From an uncultured Lachnospiraceae bacterium (GTDB lineage Bacteria; Bacillota; Clostridia; Lachnospirales; Lachnospiraceae), in the NCBI GenBank assembly GCA_910577165.1, contig CAJTLX010000077.1:1-5143 (forward strand): a stretch of DNA of 5,143 bases, in the 5' to 3' direction. Both the position numbers and the translations under genes were made by a program. The stretch's first letter is position 1, and each line of letters begins with the position of its first letter. The notes beneath the pieces were generated by a model. That model was not told the origin of the DNA, made no database searches, and worked only from the letters and a program-made list of their open reading frames with translations. This document shows, piece after piece, positions 1-5,143 of this stretch.

Positions 1-13
1 ATCCGCCGGAGGC

Positions 14-34
14 ACCATGTTCGGAGAACATGGT
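14..34. promoter_or_regulatory. Perfect 9+9 bp inverted repeat overlapping a promoter (candidate operator)
   Basis: The arms ACCATGTTC (14-22) and GAACATGGT (26-34) are perfect reverse complements separated by GGA. The right arm runs into the extended -10 element at 31-39, so a protein bound here would cover the promoter of the downstream operon. No run of T follows the repeat, which argues against a rho-independent terminator for a gene lying to the left. The half-site order GTTC-GGA-GAAC is the opposite of the GAAC-N4-GTTC core of Gram-positive LexA boxes. I cannot name the regulator. The repeat is seen directly; the operator role is inferred. Confidence 0.5.
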
Positions 35-39
35 ATAAT
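31..39 (+). promoter_or_regulatory. Extended -10 promoter of the LiaF-like/coaX operon
   Basis: TGG precedes a perfect TATAAT hexamer (34-39), giving the extended -10 form TGnTATAAT used by SigA-type polymerase. The expected -35 position (about 11-16) shows no TTGACA-like hexamer, which is tolerable for an extended -10 promoter. Transcription would start near 46-47 and leave a leader of about 40 nt before the ATG at 85. A TTGACA at 41-46 lies downstream of this hexamer and has no -10 partner at 17 bp. The left half of the element lies inside the inverted repeat at 14-34, which suggests repression or activation at this point. Confidence 0.6.
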
Positions 40-70
40 ATTGACAGATATTATAAGGGAAATCTGCAGA

Positions 71-77
71 GAGGAGG
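71..77 (+). promoter_or_regulatory. Strong ribosome binding site of the LiaF-like gene
   Basis: GAGGAGG lies 7 nt upstream of ATG 85 and is a near-complete anti-Shine-Dalgarno match. It fixes the start of this gene. Confidence 0.8.
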
Positions 78-84
78 CGGGCGA

Positions 85-1056
85 ATGAAAAAGAGATCGG
101 CTGGAACTGTCTGGGGGATGTTGATGATTGTGGGCGGTATATTGCTCGCGGGGAAAATTCTGCACTGGTTTGAGTTTGAACTTTTTTTTGCTGGGTGGTG
201 GACGCTGTTTTTGATTATTCCGTCGGCGGTCAATTTTATGACGGGACAAAAGGATCGCTCTAAGTCATTGAAGGGATTGATTGTTGGCGTAATGCTTTTG
301 ATGGCGGCACAGGGGTTTATTGAGTATCGTATGCTTTTTCCACTTTTAATCGCCGTGTTTTTGATTCTGACCGGTGGGCGGATGATGGTTTCTGGTGGAA
401 AGGATTCCCAGTCAGAAAAGATTCAACCGGAAAAATTTTCAAAAAAGAAAGAAAAGCAGAATGGGAGGGCAGAAAGGAATAGAGCGCGCCATGGTAAGAA
501 AGATCACTATGATAGCGGAATGAATGACCAGGAGATACATGACTGGCGAAGAGAGGCGGACAAAGATCAATTTGAGGACGCATCAAATTATAGTTTTGAG
601 GAAGAATACGATTATTACGAAGAAAATGCTTCTGATTCTTTTGCCTGGAATGATTATGCAAACAGGGAGGAGTACCGCAAGGAAAATTATGGGACTTCCG
701 GAATGTTTACCGGGGGCGCGAACCATAACGGGCGTTGCGCCTGCACTTCGATCTTTATGGGGAAGGAAATTAATTATACCGGTGAGGTTTTTGAGGGTGC
801 GGTGCTTTCCTGTATTATGGGCGCGATTGATCTAAATCTTTCCGGAGCAATTATCTACCATGACGTGATGATAGAGGCTATTTTGATTATGGGTGGGATT
901 GATATTATTGTGCCGAAGGATGTGCGTGTAGTTGTGGAGGGCGGGCCGGTTTTGGGAAGTGTTGACAATCATGTGAAGAACCGTTCACTGAAGGCTTCTG
1001 CGCCGACGGTCTATGTCAAGACCACCTGTATTTTAGGCGGTATGGATATTATGTGA
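85..1056 (+). CDS. Membrane protein with LiaI/LiaF-like helices and LiaF-like C-terminal beta domain
   Basis: This 323-residue protein has four likely membrane helices at about 8-26, 33-51, 63-80 and 83-101, resembling the LiaI-LiaF-like transmembrane region. A hydrophilic linker of about 115 residues follows: first Lys/Arg-rich (105-140), then acidic and rich in Tyr (about 168-202, with EEEYDYYEEN). The C-terminal part (about 218-323) is LiaF-like, with beta-repeat motifs SIFMGKEI, CIMGAIDL, LIMGGIDI and CILGGMDI; the last one ends the protein. In LiaF proteins such domains take part in envelope-stress sensing and modulate the LiaS kinase in Firmicutes. No such kinase or regulator is visible here, so that role is inferred and gene symbol liaF is not assigned. 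The start is well supported by GAGGAGG at 71-77, 7 nt before the ATG. It is the first gene of an operon whose next gene starts at its stop codon or 23 nt beyond. Confidence 0.8.
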   Translation: MKKRSAGTVWGMLMIVGGILLAGKILHWFEFELFFAGWWTLFLIIPSAVNFMTGQKDRSKSLKGLIVGVMLLMAAQGFIEYRMLFPLLIAVFLILTGGRMMVSGGKDSQSEKIQPEKFSKKKEKQNGRAERNRARHGKKDHYDSGMNDQEIHDWRREADKDQFEDASNYSFEEEYDYYEENASDSFAWNDYANREEYRKENYGTSGMFTGGANHNGRCACTSIFMGKEINYTGEVFEGAVLSCIMGAIDLNLSGAIIYHDVMIEAILIMGGIDIIVPKDVRVVVEGGPVLGSVDNHVKNRSLKASAPTVYVKTTCILGGMDIM

Positions 1057-1069
1057 AAAATGAGAAATT

Positions 1070-1073
1070 GGAG
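1070..1073 (+). promoter_or_regulatory. GGAG ribosome binding site deciding the start at 1080
   Basis: GGAG lies 6 nt before the ATG at 1080. The competing in-frame GTG at 1053 has only AGGCGG (1035-1040), 12 nt away, or a bare GGA closer in. This favours ATG 1080 as the real start of the small second gene. Confidence 0.55.
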
Positions 1074-1079
1074 TTTGAG

Positions 1080-1418
1080 ATGGAAGAACGACTGGTACTT
1101 TGCGGGAGCAATTATTATGAACAAAAATATTATTTTAATGAGAAAGTTTTTGGCAGGCTGCCGCAGCAGATAAAAGAGGAACTTCAGATTATGTGTGTAC
1201 TTTTTACGGAGGATGTTGGCGGGGCACTTTTTTTGGAGTTTGATCCGGCAGAGGGGCTTTTGCTGCGCACAGAATGTGACGAAAATGATCTGCTTTACGA
1301 CGAGATTGGGAGTGTGTTAAAAGCAAAAGCACTTCAGCAGGATAAGCAGGAATTTTTAGAATCTCTGGAGTTATATTATAGGGCGGTTGTGCTTGGGCAG
1401 ACGGGGAACAAGGCGTAA
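1080..1418 (+). CDS. Small acidic protein of unknown function (Lachnospiraceae-type, possibly DUF6145)
   Basis: Starting at ATG 1080 the product has 112 residues, beginning MEERLVLCGSNYYEQKYYFN. It is soluble, with no signal peptide or membrane helix. It is acidic and has distinctive segments: YYEQKYYFNE near the start, IMCVLFTEDVGGALFLEFD in the middle, and YDEIGSVLKAKALQQDKQEFLESLELYYR, a likely amphipathic helix, near the end. From memory this resembles a small conserved family of Lachnospiraceae, perhaps DUF6145; I cannot verify the name, and no biochemical role is known to me. An upstream in-frame GTG at 1053 would add nine residues and overlap the previous stop as GTGA, which could mean translational coupling, but its ribosome binding site is poor. 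The stop TAA at 1416-1418 directly abuts an ATG in frame with coaX, so the gene sits inside a tight operon. Confidence 0.75.
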   Translation: MEERLVLCGSNYYEQKYYFNEKVFGRLPQQIKEELQIMCVLFTEDVGGALFLEFDPAEGLLLRTECDENDLLYDEIGSVLKAKALQQDKQEFLESLELYYRAVVLGQTGNKA

Positions 1419-1441
1419 ATGCGCATGGGAAAATTTTATGG

Positions 1442-1446
1442 AAAGG
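1442..1446 (+). promoter_or_regulatory. AAAGG ribosome binding site deciding the coaX start at 1455
   Basis: AAAGG is 8 nt before ATG 1455. The two upstream in-frame ATGs (1419 and 1425) have no good Shine-Dalgarno match and would add a 12-residue basic extension not typical of CoaX. Confidence 0.6.
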
Positions 1447-1454
1447 ACAAAAAA

Positions 1455-2228
1455 ATGATCCTTGCAATTGATGTTGGCAATACAAATATCACTATTGCCG
1501 TATTAAGTGATGGAAATGTGGAGGCAAGTTTTCGTCTGACCACGCGCACGCCGCGTACTTCGGATGAGTTTGGCGCGCAGCTCTACGGGTTACTTGAGGC
1601 AAAAAATATTGTTCCGGTGCAGATTGAGGATGTAATTATCTCCTCAGTAGTTCCGGGAGTGATGTACTCTTTAACGAGCAGTATTATAAAGTATTTCGGA
1701 AAAACGCCGATCATTGTCGGGATGGGAGTCAGGACGGGGATTAAAATTATCACGGGCAATCCGCGGGAGATTGGCGCGGATCGCATTGTGGATGCGGCAG
1801 CAGCTTATGAACTTTACGGCGGTCCGGTCTTTGTGATTGATTTTGGGACGGCGACCACCTACGATCTAATTCTTGCGGACGGTGCATTTGCAGCGGGCAT
1901 TACCAGTCCTGGGATTGCAATCTGTGCGAACGCACTCTGGAATGAGACGGCAAAACTTCCGGAAATTGAAATTAAAAAGCCAGCGTCCATTCTGGCAAAA
2001 GAAACAGTCAGCAGTATGCAGGCAGGCTTAGTTTACGGCTATATCGGACAGACAGAATACATTATTAAACAGGTGAAGAAAGAGGCGGGGCTACCGAAAC
2101 TTAAAGTGGTAGCAACTGGGGGACTGGGAAAAATTATCTCAGATGAAACAAAATTGATCGATGTGTATGATCCAATGCTGACGATGAAAGGACTGTGGTG
2201 CATTTATCAGAAAAATACTGCGTCCTAG
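1455..2228 (+). CDS. coaX: Type III pantothenate kinase
   Basis: CoaX phosphorylates pantothenate to 4'-phosphopantothenate with ATP, the first committed step of coenzyme A synthesis, in the cytoplasm. Type III enzymes belong to the ASKHA fold, need a monovalent cation such as K+ or NH4+, and are not feedback-inhibited by CoA. From ATG 1455 the product is 257 residues, the usual family length. Visible motifs are the N-terminal phosphate loop IDVGNTN (5-11), GADR (107-110) with the catalytic Asp109, VIDFGTATT (127-135) with the cation-binding Asp129 and ATP-contacting Thr132, AGITSPGI (147-154), Thr184 in KETVSSMQAG for pantothenate contact, and VATGGLG (219-225). Residue roles come from family knowledge. 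All motifs are intact and no frameshift is seen. The open frame extends upstream to ATG 1419, abutting the previous stop, but 1455 has the better ribosome binding site and the canonical N terminus MILAIDVGNTN. It is the last gene of the operon. Confidence 0.95.
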   Translation: MILAIDVGNTNITIAVLSDGNVEASFRLTTRTPRTSDEFGAQLYGLLEAKNIVPVQIEDVIISSVVPGVMYSLTSSIIKYFGKTPIIVGMGVRTGIKIITGNPREIGADRIVDAAAAYELYGGPVFVIDFGTATTYDLILADGAFAAGITSPGIAICANALWNETAKLPEIEIKKPASILAKETVSSMQAGLVYGYIGQTEYIIKQVKKEAGLPKLKVVATGGLGKIISDETKLIDVYDPMLTMKGLWCIYQKNTAS

Positions 2229-2331
2229 ATACTTTGCCGGGAAGATTCCTTAAAAAGTCTTAAAATTATACACAAAAAGCACGCTTTGTCGAAAAATTTT
2301 ATACGAAAATTCTTCCCAAATCTGCAAAAAG

Positions 2332-2380
2332 ATGGTATATTGGAATTGTAAAAAAATGGAAATTCCAATATACCATTTTT
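2332..2380 (+). terminator. Rho-independent terminator of the coaX operon
   Basis: ATGGTATATTGGAATT (2332-2347) and AATTCCAATATACCAT (2361-2376) are perfect 16-nt complements around a 13-nt A-rich loop. A T run (2377-2380) follows, and five A residues precede the left arm (2326-2330). A G-U pair plus three A-T pairs could extend the stem to about 20 bp using these flanks. The stem is AT-rich and longer than usual, and it lies 103 nt past the coaX stop. The A/T flanks would allow termination in both directions. Position between coaX and the next gene supports a terminator over other inverted-repeat elements. Confidence 0.75.
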
Positions 2381-2420
2381 ATATGCGCAGACTCATGCAA
2401 ATATGCGCAAACGCACATAA
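2381..2420. repeat. Two imperfect 20-bp tandem repeats starting ATATGCGCA
   Basis: Units at 2381-2400 and 2401-2420 both begin ATATGCGCA and agree at 15 of 20 positions by eye. Each carries the self-complementary hexamer TGCGCA (2384-2389 and 2404-2409), and a third TGCGCA occurs at 2451-2456. The spacing of 20 bp is close to two helical turns. They sit just past the terminator and upstream of the gene at 2522, so they could be paired protein-binding sites. They could equally be chance in a short stretch. Confidence 0.4.
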
Positions 2421-2458
2421 AAAAATATGTTGTTTTAGCGGCGCACGGGTTGCGCAGA

Positions 2459-2478
2459 GAGAGAGAAAAAACTCTCTC
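2459..2478 (+). promoter_or_regulatory. GA/CT hairpin in the leader of the 2522 gene
   Basis: GAGAGAG (2459-2465) and CTCTCTC (2472-2478) are perfect complements around a six-A loop, forming a 7-bp stem 31 nt before the ribosome binding site GGAGGG (2510-2515). No T run follows, so it is not a standard terminator. It may be a leader structure affecting mRNA stability or translation. I found no convincing -35/-10 pair in 2381-2521. Confidence 0.3.
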
Positions 2479-2521
2479 CTACTCGATTTAAAAGCAGATA
2501 ATTAAGAACGGAGGGATTATT

Positions 2522-3892
2522 ATGCTGCAGGAATGGTTGACAAAGGGGGTTTTTCTTTATCTGATGGCTGGGGTGTGCAGCGTCGGAGTCGTGCTGAAAG
2601 TGATGTTGTCTACTTACTATAACAGACAGCTATACTGGACGCAAAGAATGGCAACAGCAGGGAAGAAATGGCTGATTAGGATGCGGGAAGATTACGAGGA
2701 ATGTATGGACGAGGACGGCAGGGTAAATAATGTGAATATCTTTGTGGACAAATACATAGAAGGAAAAAAATTTATGGGAATATTATTATCCACATGGAAT
2801 AAGATCGGTGGACAAGCATGGATATTATGTGCAGGATTACTTGCGGTTTCGGCGGTTTCCAGCGTATTTTATCAGGTGGAAAGAGAAGCGGTTCTCTTTA
2901 CTTTTTTTATCGGAACCTGGACAGTGATTATGGCCGTTGTTGTGGATAATATTGCAAATCTTGCGGAAAAGAAAAAGCAGATAAAGCGCAATCTTGTGGA
3001 TTATTTTGAAAATCGCATAAAGGTACAGGAGGAAGAGTTTTGGGAGGAGGAGAGCAGAGCATACGAGGCAGATGCGCCGGATACTGCCCTTGGCAGGGAG
3101 GAAAAAGAAGATGTGGAAGAGGAGGAGTCCGCACAAAAAGATACCGCGTTTCGCAGACCGGAGTCTCCAGTTAAAGAAGGGGATTATGTAGCATCCAATG
3201 CAGCGCAGTATACAGCAAAGGAAAGCACAGCGCAATCCGGTGCAGCATTTAGTGCAGTGCAGCAAAGTGTGGCACAGCAGAGTGCGACAAAAGAAAGCGC
3301 GACAGCACAGCATGAAGTAATGCAGGAGGAAGGAAATCCGGACGAGTATGCGGGGGCAATCCATATTCGCCGCCTCTCAAAAATGGAGGGCGCATCGTCA
3401 AATAATACTGCTTTAGCGGATGAGGAAGTACAGAACAATATGGGCGGGAGACAGACGGGGAAAACAGAATCTCCAAAATTCTATGTGATCAATGGGGCAG
3501 AGAAAAAGGCAGCGCAGGAAGAGGAATTTTTCAGCGCGGACAAAAAGCGCAGGGAGAGCAAGAAGGATATGATTGCGCGCCAGAAGAGAGAGCATATAAA
3601 ATATGAGTTAAAGCGCGAGATCACACAGGATACAAAAAGAAATCTGACTGATCAAAAAGAGGGGGAGTCTTTGGCAGAACTTTCGGAAAAGGCACAAGAG
3701 TCAAGGGAAACCGCCAAACCTCCAAAGAAAGCTCCTTCAAAGGAGGCCATCGAGCAGCTTGCCGCAGCACTGGAACTTTTAAAGAAGGAAAATATTTTAG
3801 AGGAAACCGCGCCGCTTTTGGCAGCACAGATTGGAAAGGATCAGGAAAACGGCGCGCTGATTGAGGAGGTTTTGCGGGAGTTTTTAATTTGA
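2522..3892 (+). CDS. Unrecognised membrane-anchored protein with long charged low-complexity tail
   Basis: The 456-residue product matches no named family I recognise with confidence. It has a hydrophobic N-terminal helix (about 8-29) and a polar loop (30-95) with YNRQLYWTQRM and VNNVNIFVDKYIEGKKFMGI, a segment that looks conserved. Two more likely helices follow at about 97-118 and 122-145. The rest is hydrophilic. It contains a highly acidic stretch (169-203), an Ala/Gln/Ser/Thr-rich stretch (about 224-263) with similar units TAKESTAQS and ATKESATAQ, and a Lys/Arg/Glu-rich, probably coiled or disordered, part (325-405). A helical C-terminal module (407-456) ends VLREFLI. From memory, Lachnospiraceae encode similar proteins with the same N-terminal membrane region, but their function is unknown. 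GGAGGG at 2510-2515, 6 nt before the ATG, supports the start. With three helices the orientation of the tail is uncertain; the basic KKKQIKR after the last helix favours a cytoplasmic tail. It may act as a scaffold or envelope-associated factor, which is only a guess. Confidence 0.8.
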   Translation: MLQEWLTKGVFLYLMAGVCSVGVVLKVMLSTYYNRQLYWTQRMATAGKKWLIRMREDYEECMDEDGRVNNVNIFVDKYIEGKKFMGILLSTWNKIGGQAWILCAGLLAVSAVSSVFYQVEREAVLFTFFIGTWTVIMAVVVDNIANLAEKKKQIKRNLVDYFENRIKVQEEEFWEEESRAYEADAPDTALGREEKEDVEEEESAQKDTAFRRPESPVKEGDYVASNAAQYTAKESTAQSGAAFSAVQQSVAQQSATKESATAQHEVMQEEGNPDEYAGAIHIRRLSKMEGASSNNTALADEEVQNNMGGRQTGKTESPKFYVINGAEKKAAQEEEFFSADKKRRESKKDMIARQKREHIKYELKREITQDTKRNLTDQKEGESLAELSEKAQESRETAKPPKKAPSKEAIEQLAAALELLKKENILEETAPLLAAQIGKDQENGALIEEVLREFLI

Positions 3893-3916
3893 GCATTGGT
3901 AAAAATTTTTAGGAAA

Positions 3917-3929
3917 ACTGTCGAACAGT
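3917..3929. repeat. Short inverted repeat between the unknown gene and pgi
   Basis: ACTGT (3917-3921) and ACAGT (3925-3929) are perfect complements around CGA. There is no T run, so it is too weak for a terminator. It lies 24 bp upstream of the pgi -35 and could be a small operator or chance. Confidence 0.25.
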
Positions 3930-3952
3930 ATCGAAATTGACAGAAAAAAAGA

Positions 3953-3981
3953 TTGCAAGAAACGGGATATTCTGGTAAAAT
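3953..3981 (+). promoter_or_regulatory. Promoter of pgi
   Basis: TTGCAA (3953-3958) and TAAAAT (3976-3981) are separated by exactly 17 bp, and TGG immediately precedes the -10, giving an extended -10 element. The -35 matches the SigA consensus at four of six bases and the -10 at five of six. Transcription would start near 3988, leaving a leader of about 66 nt. A perfect TTGACA at 3937-3942 has no -10 at proper spacing. No strong terminator separates the preceding gene, so readthrough into pgi is also possible. Confidence 0.65.
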
Positions 3982-4053
3982 AAGGGTAATGCTAGAAAAG
4001 GATATGCAGAAGCAGAAAAACGAAAAATCTGACGCAAAAAGGAGATTATAATT

Positions 4054-5143
4054 ATGGCAAATGTAACATTTGACTACAGCGCGGCAAAAAAATTTATCCG
4101 TGAGGACGAGATTGTCCATATGAAAAAGACGGCGGAGGCAGCGAAGGCAGAACTTCTTGCAAAGACCGGCGCAGGAAACGATTTTCTTGGCTGGATTGAT
4201 CTTCCGGTAAACTATGATGTGGAGGAGTTTACGCGCATCAAGAAGGCAGCGGAAAAAATTCAGGGCGACTCAGAAGTGCTTTTGGTGATTGGGATCGGCG
4301 GCTCGTATCTTGGCGCGCGGGCAGCAATTGAGTTCTTGCGTCACAGTTTTTACAATTCAGTTTCTAAGGAAGTGCGCAAAACACCGGAGATTTACTATGT
4401 CGGCAACAACATCAGCAGCACTTATATTACCCATCTGATGCAGGTGATCGGCGATCGTGATTTCTCTGTTAATATTATCAGCAAATCCGGCACAACAACC
4501 GAGCCAGCGATTGCATTCCGCGTCTTCAAGAAGATGCTGATTGAAAAATACGGCAAGGAGGAAGCGGCAAAGCGCATCTACGCGACGACGGACAAGGCGA
4601 GGGGTGCGTTGAAAAATCTTGCAACTGAGGAGGGATACGAGAGCTTTGTGGTTCCGGATGATGTCGGCGGGCGTTTCTCGGTACTCACCGCGGTGGGATT
4701 GCTCCCGATCGCAGTCAGCGGTGCGGACATTACCGCGTTGATGGAAGGCGCGGCAAGTATGCGTGAGAGGTGTTTAAACAAGTCGTTTGAGGAGAATGAC
4801 GCTATGCTTTACGCGGCTGTGCGCAATATTTTACTGCGCAAGAATAAGTCGATTGAGATTCTCTGCAATTATGAGCCGTCCTTACACTATGTCGGCGAGT
4901 GGTGGAAACAGCTCTACGGCGAGAGCGAGGGCAAGGATCAGAGAGGAATCTTCCCGGCGGCTGTGGATCTCACAACGGATCTGCACTCGATGGGACAGTT
5001 TATCCAGGATGGACAGCGCACAATGTTTGAGACCGTGATCAATCTTGAAACTCCGACTTGCGAGGTAATTTTGGAGAAGGAGGATGTGGATCTGGACGGC
5101 TTGAATTACCTTGCGGGCAAGAGCGTTGATTTTATCAATAAGA
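4054..5143 (+). CDS. pgi: Glucose-6-phosphate isomerase (5' part, cut by window edge)
   Basis: This cytoplasmic enzyme interconverts glucose-6-phosphate and fructose-6-phosphate in glycolysis and gluconeogenesis. The window holds 363 codons, still open at the right edge; bacterial enzymes of this type have about 450 residues, so roughly 85 are missing. Visible motifs are GIGGSYLGAR (80-89), the sugar-phosphate loop SKSGTTTEP (143-151), the family signature DDVGGRFSVLTAVGLLP (202-218), QLYGESEGKDQRG (286-298) with the catalytic Glu290, and TTDLHSMGQFIQDG (307-320) with the ring-opening His311. The C-terminal catalytic Lys region falls outside the window. Residue roles come from family knowledge. 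AAGGAG at 4039-4044, 9 nt before ATG 4054, supports the start, and MANVTFDYS is a typical N terminus. The frame is intact. It has its own promoter at 3953-3981. Confidence 0.96.
   Translation, partial: MANVTFDYSAAKKFIREDEIVHMKKTAEAAKAELLAKTGAGNDFLGWIDLPVNYDVEEFTRIKKAAEKIQGDSEVLLVIGIGGSYLGARAAIEFLRHSFYNSVSKEVRKTPEIYYVGNNISSTYITHLMQVIGDRDFSVNIISKSGTTTEPAIAFRVFKKMLIEKYGKEEAAKRIYATTDKARGALKNLATEEGYESFVVPDDVGGRFSVLTAVGLLPIAVSGADITALMEGAASMRERCLNKSFEENDAMLYAAVRNILLRKNKSIEILCNYEPSLHYVGEWWKQLYGESEGKDQRGIFPAAVDLTTDLHSMGQFIQDGQRTMFETVINLETPTCEVILEKEDVDLDGLNYLAGKSVDFINK

Noticed and set aside
14..34. LexA (SOS) box
   Set aside because: The half-sites are ordered GTTC-N3-GAAC, whereas Gram-positive LexA boxes are GAAC-N4-GTTC.
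41..46. TTGACA as a -35 element for the first gene
   Set aside because: At 17 bp downstream the sequence is CTGCAG, with no -10-like hexamer. The extended -10 at 31-39 is a better explanation.
317..661. Open frame of 114 codons on the - strand
   Set aside because: It is antisense to the LiaF-like gene, mostly opposite its linker, with a composition biased toward His/Ser/Phe and no recognisable motif.
524..835. Open frame of 103 codons in another + strand frame
   Set aside because: It lies inside the LiaF-like gene in a different frame. The real frame continues through it into conserved LiaF-like motifs, so it is a shadow and not evidence of a frameshift.
2346..2374. Promoter TTGTAA-17-TATACC for the 2522 gene
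   Set aside because: Both hexamers match consensus at only four of six bases and lie inside the terminator hairpin, so the match is probably chance.
2497..2502. GATAAT as a -10 element for the 2522 gene
   Set aside because: Transcription would start at about the ribosome binding site, leaving almost no leader, and no -35 is present at 2474-2479.
2229..2521. Riboswitch or small RNA gene in the coaX-2522 gap
   Set aside because: Apart from the terminator hairpin, the 20-bp repeats and the GA/CT hairpin, I see no conserved riboswitch core or tRNA-like fold.
2837..3364. Open frame of 175 codons on the - strand, rich in Cys, Leu and Phe
   Set aside because: It lies fully opposite the well-supported + strand gene at 2522-3892. 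Its Cys/Leu/Phe richness is the expected mirror of the GCA/CAG/GAA codons on the other strand. No ribosome binding site or family resemblance was seen.
3937..3942. Perfect TTGACA as the pgi -35
   Set aside because: The nearest -10-like hexamers are 23 bp or more downstream. TTGCAA at 3953 has exact 17-bp spacing to an extended -10.

Overview
The window looks like ordinary chromosomal DNA from a low-to-mid G+C Firmicute, most likely a Lachnospiraceae or related Clostridia species. The grounds are strong GGAG/GAGGAGG ribosome binding sites, a type III pantothenate kinase, a monomeric-length bacterial glucose-6-phosphate isomerase of the clostridial type, and two proteins of a kind I associate from memory with Lachnospiraceae. 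All five genes lie on the + strand. There are no RNA genes, insertion sequences, CRISPR arrays or phage genes.

Layout. Positions 1-84 hold a consensus extended -10 promoter overlapped by a perfect 9+9 bp inverted repeat, then a strong ribosome binding site. Positions 85-2228 form a tight three-gene operon. It contains a four-helix membrane protein with a LiaF-like C-terminal beta domain (85-1056), a small acidic protein of unknown function (best start 1080, end 1418) and coaX, type III pantothenate kinase (best start 1455, end 2228). An AT-rich hairpin with 16 perfect pairs and a short T run (2332-2380) closes the operon. The 293-base gap 2229-2521 also holds an imperfect 20-bp tandem repeat and a GA/CT hairpin in front of the next gene. 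Positions 2522-3892 encode an unrecognised 456-residue membrane-anchored protein with a long charged, low-complexity cytoplasmic tail. A 161-base gap carries a clear promoter, then pgi (glucose-6-phosphate isomerase) begins at 4054 and runs off the right edge.

How the genes relate. coaX makes 4'-phosphopantothenate, the first committed step of coenzyme A synthesis, and pgi interconverts glucose-6-phosphate and fructose-6-phosphate in glycolysis. The LiaF-like protein suggests envelope-stress sensing, but no LiaR/LiaS-type two-component genes are visible beside it, so that role is only inferred. The functional link between the first operon and the 2522-3892 gene is unknown.

I found no convincing new multi-gene system. 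The items most worth a second look are the palindrome on the first promoter, the unknown membrane protein with its repeat-like tail, the LiaF-like protein with its long acidic and tyrosine-rich linker, and the repeat-rich leader at 2381-2478.
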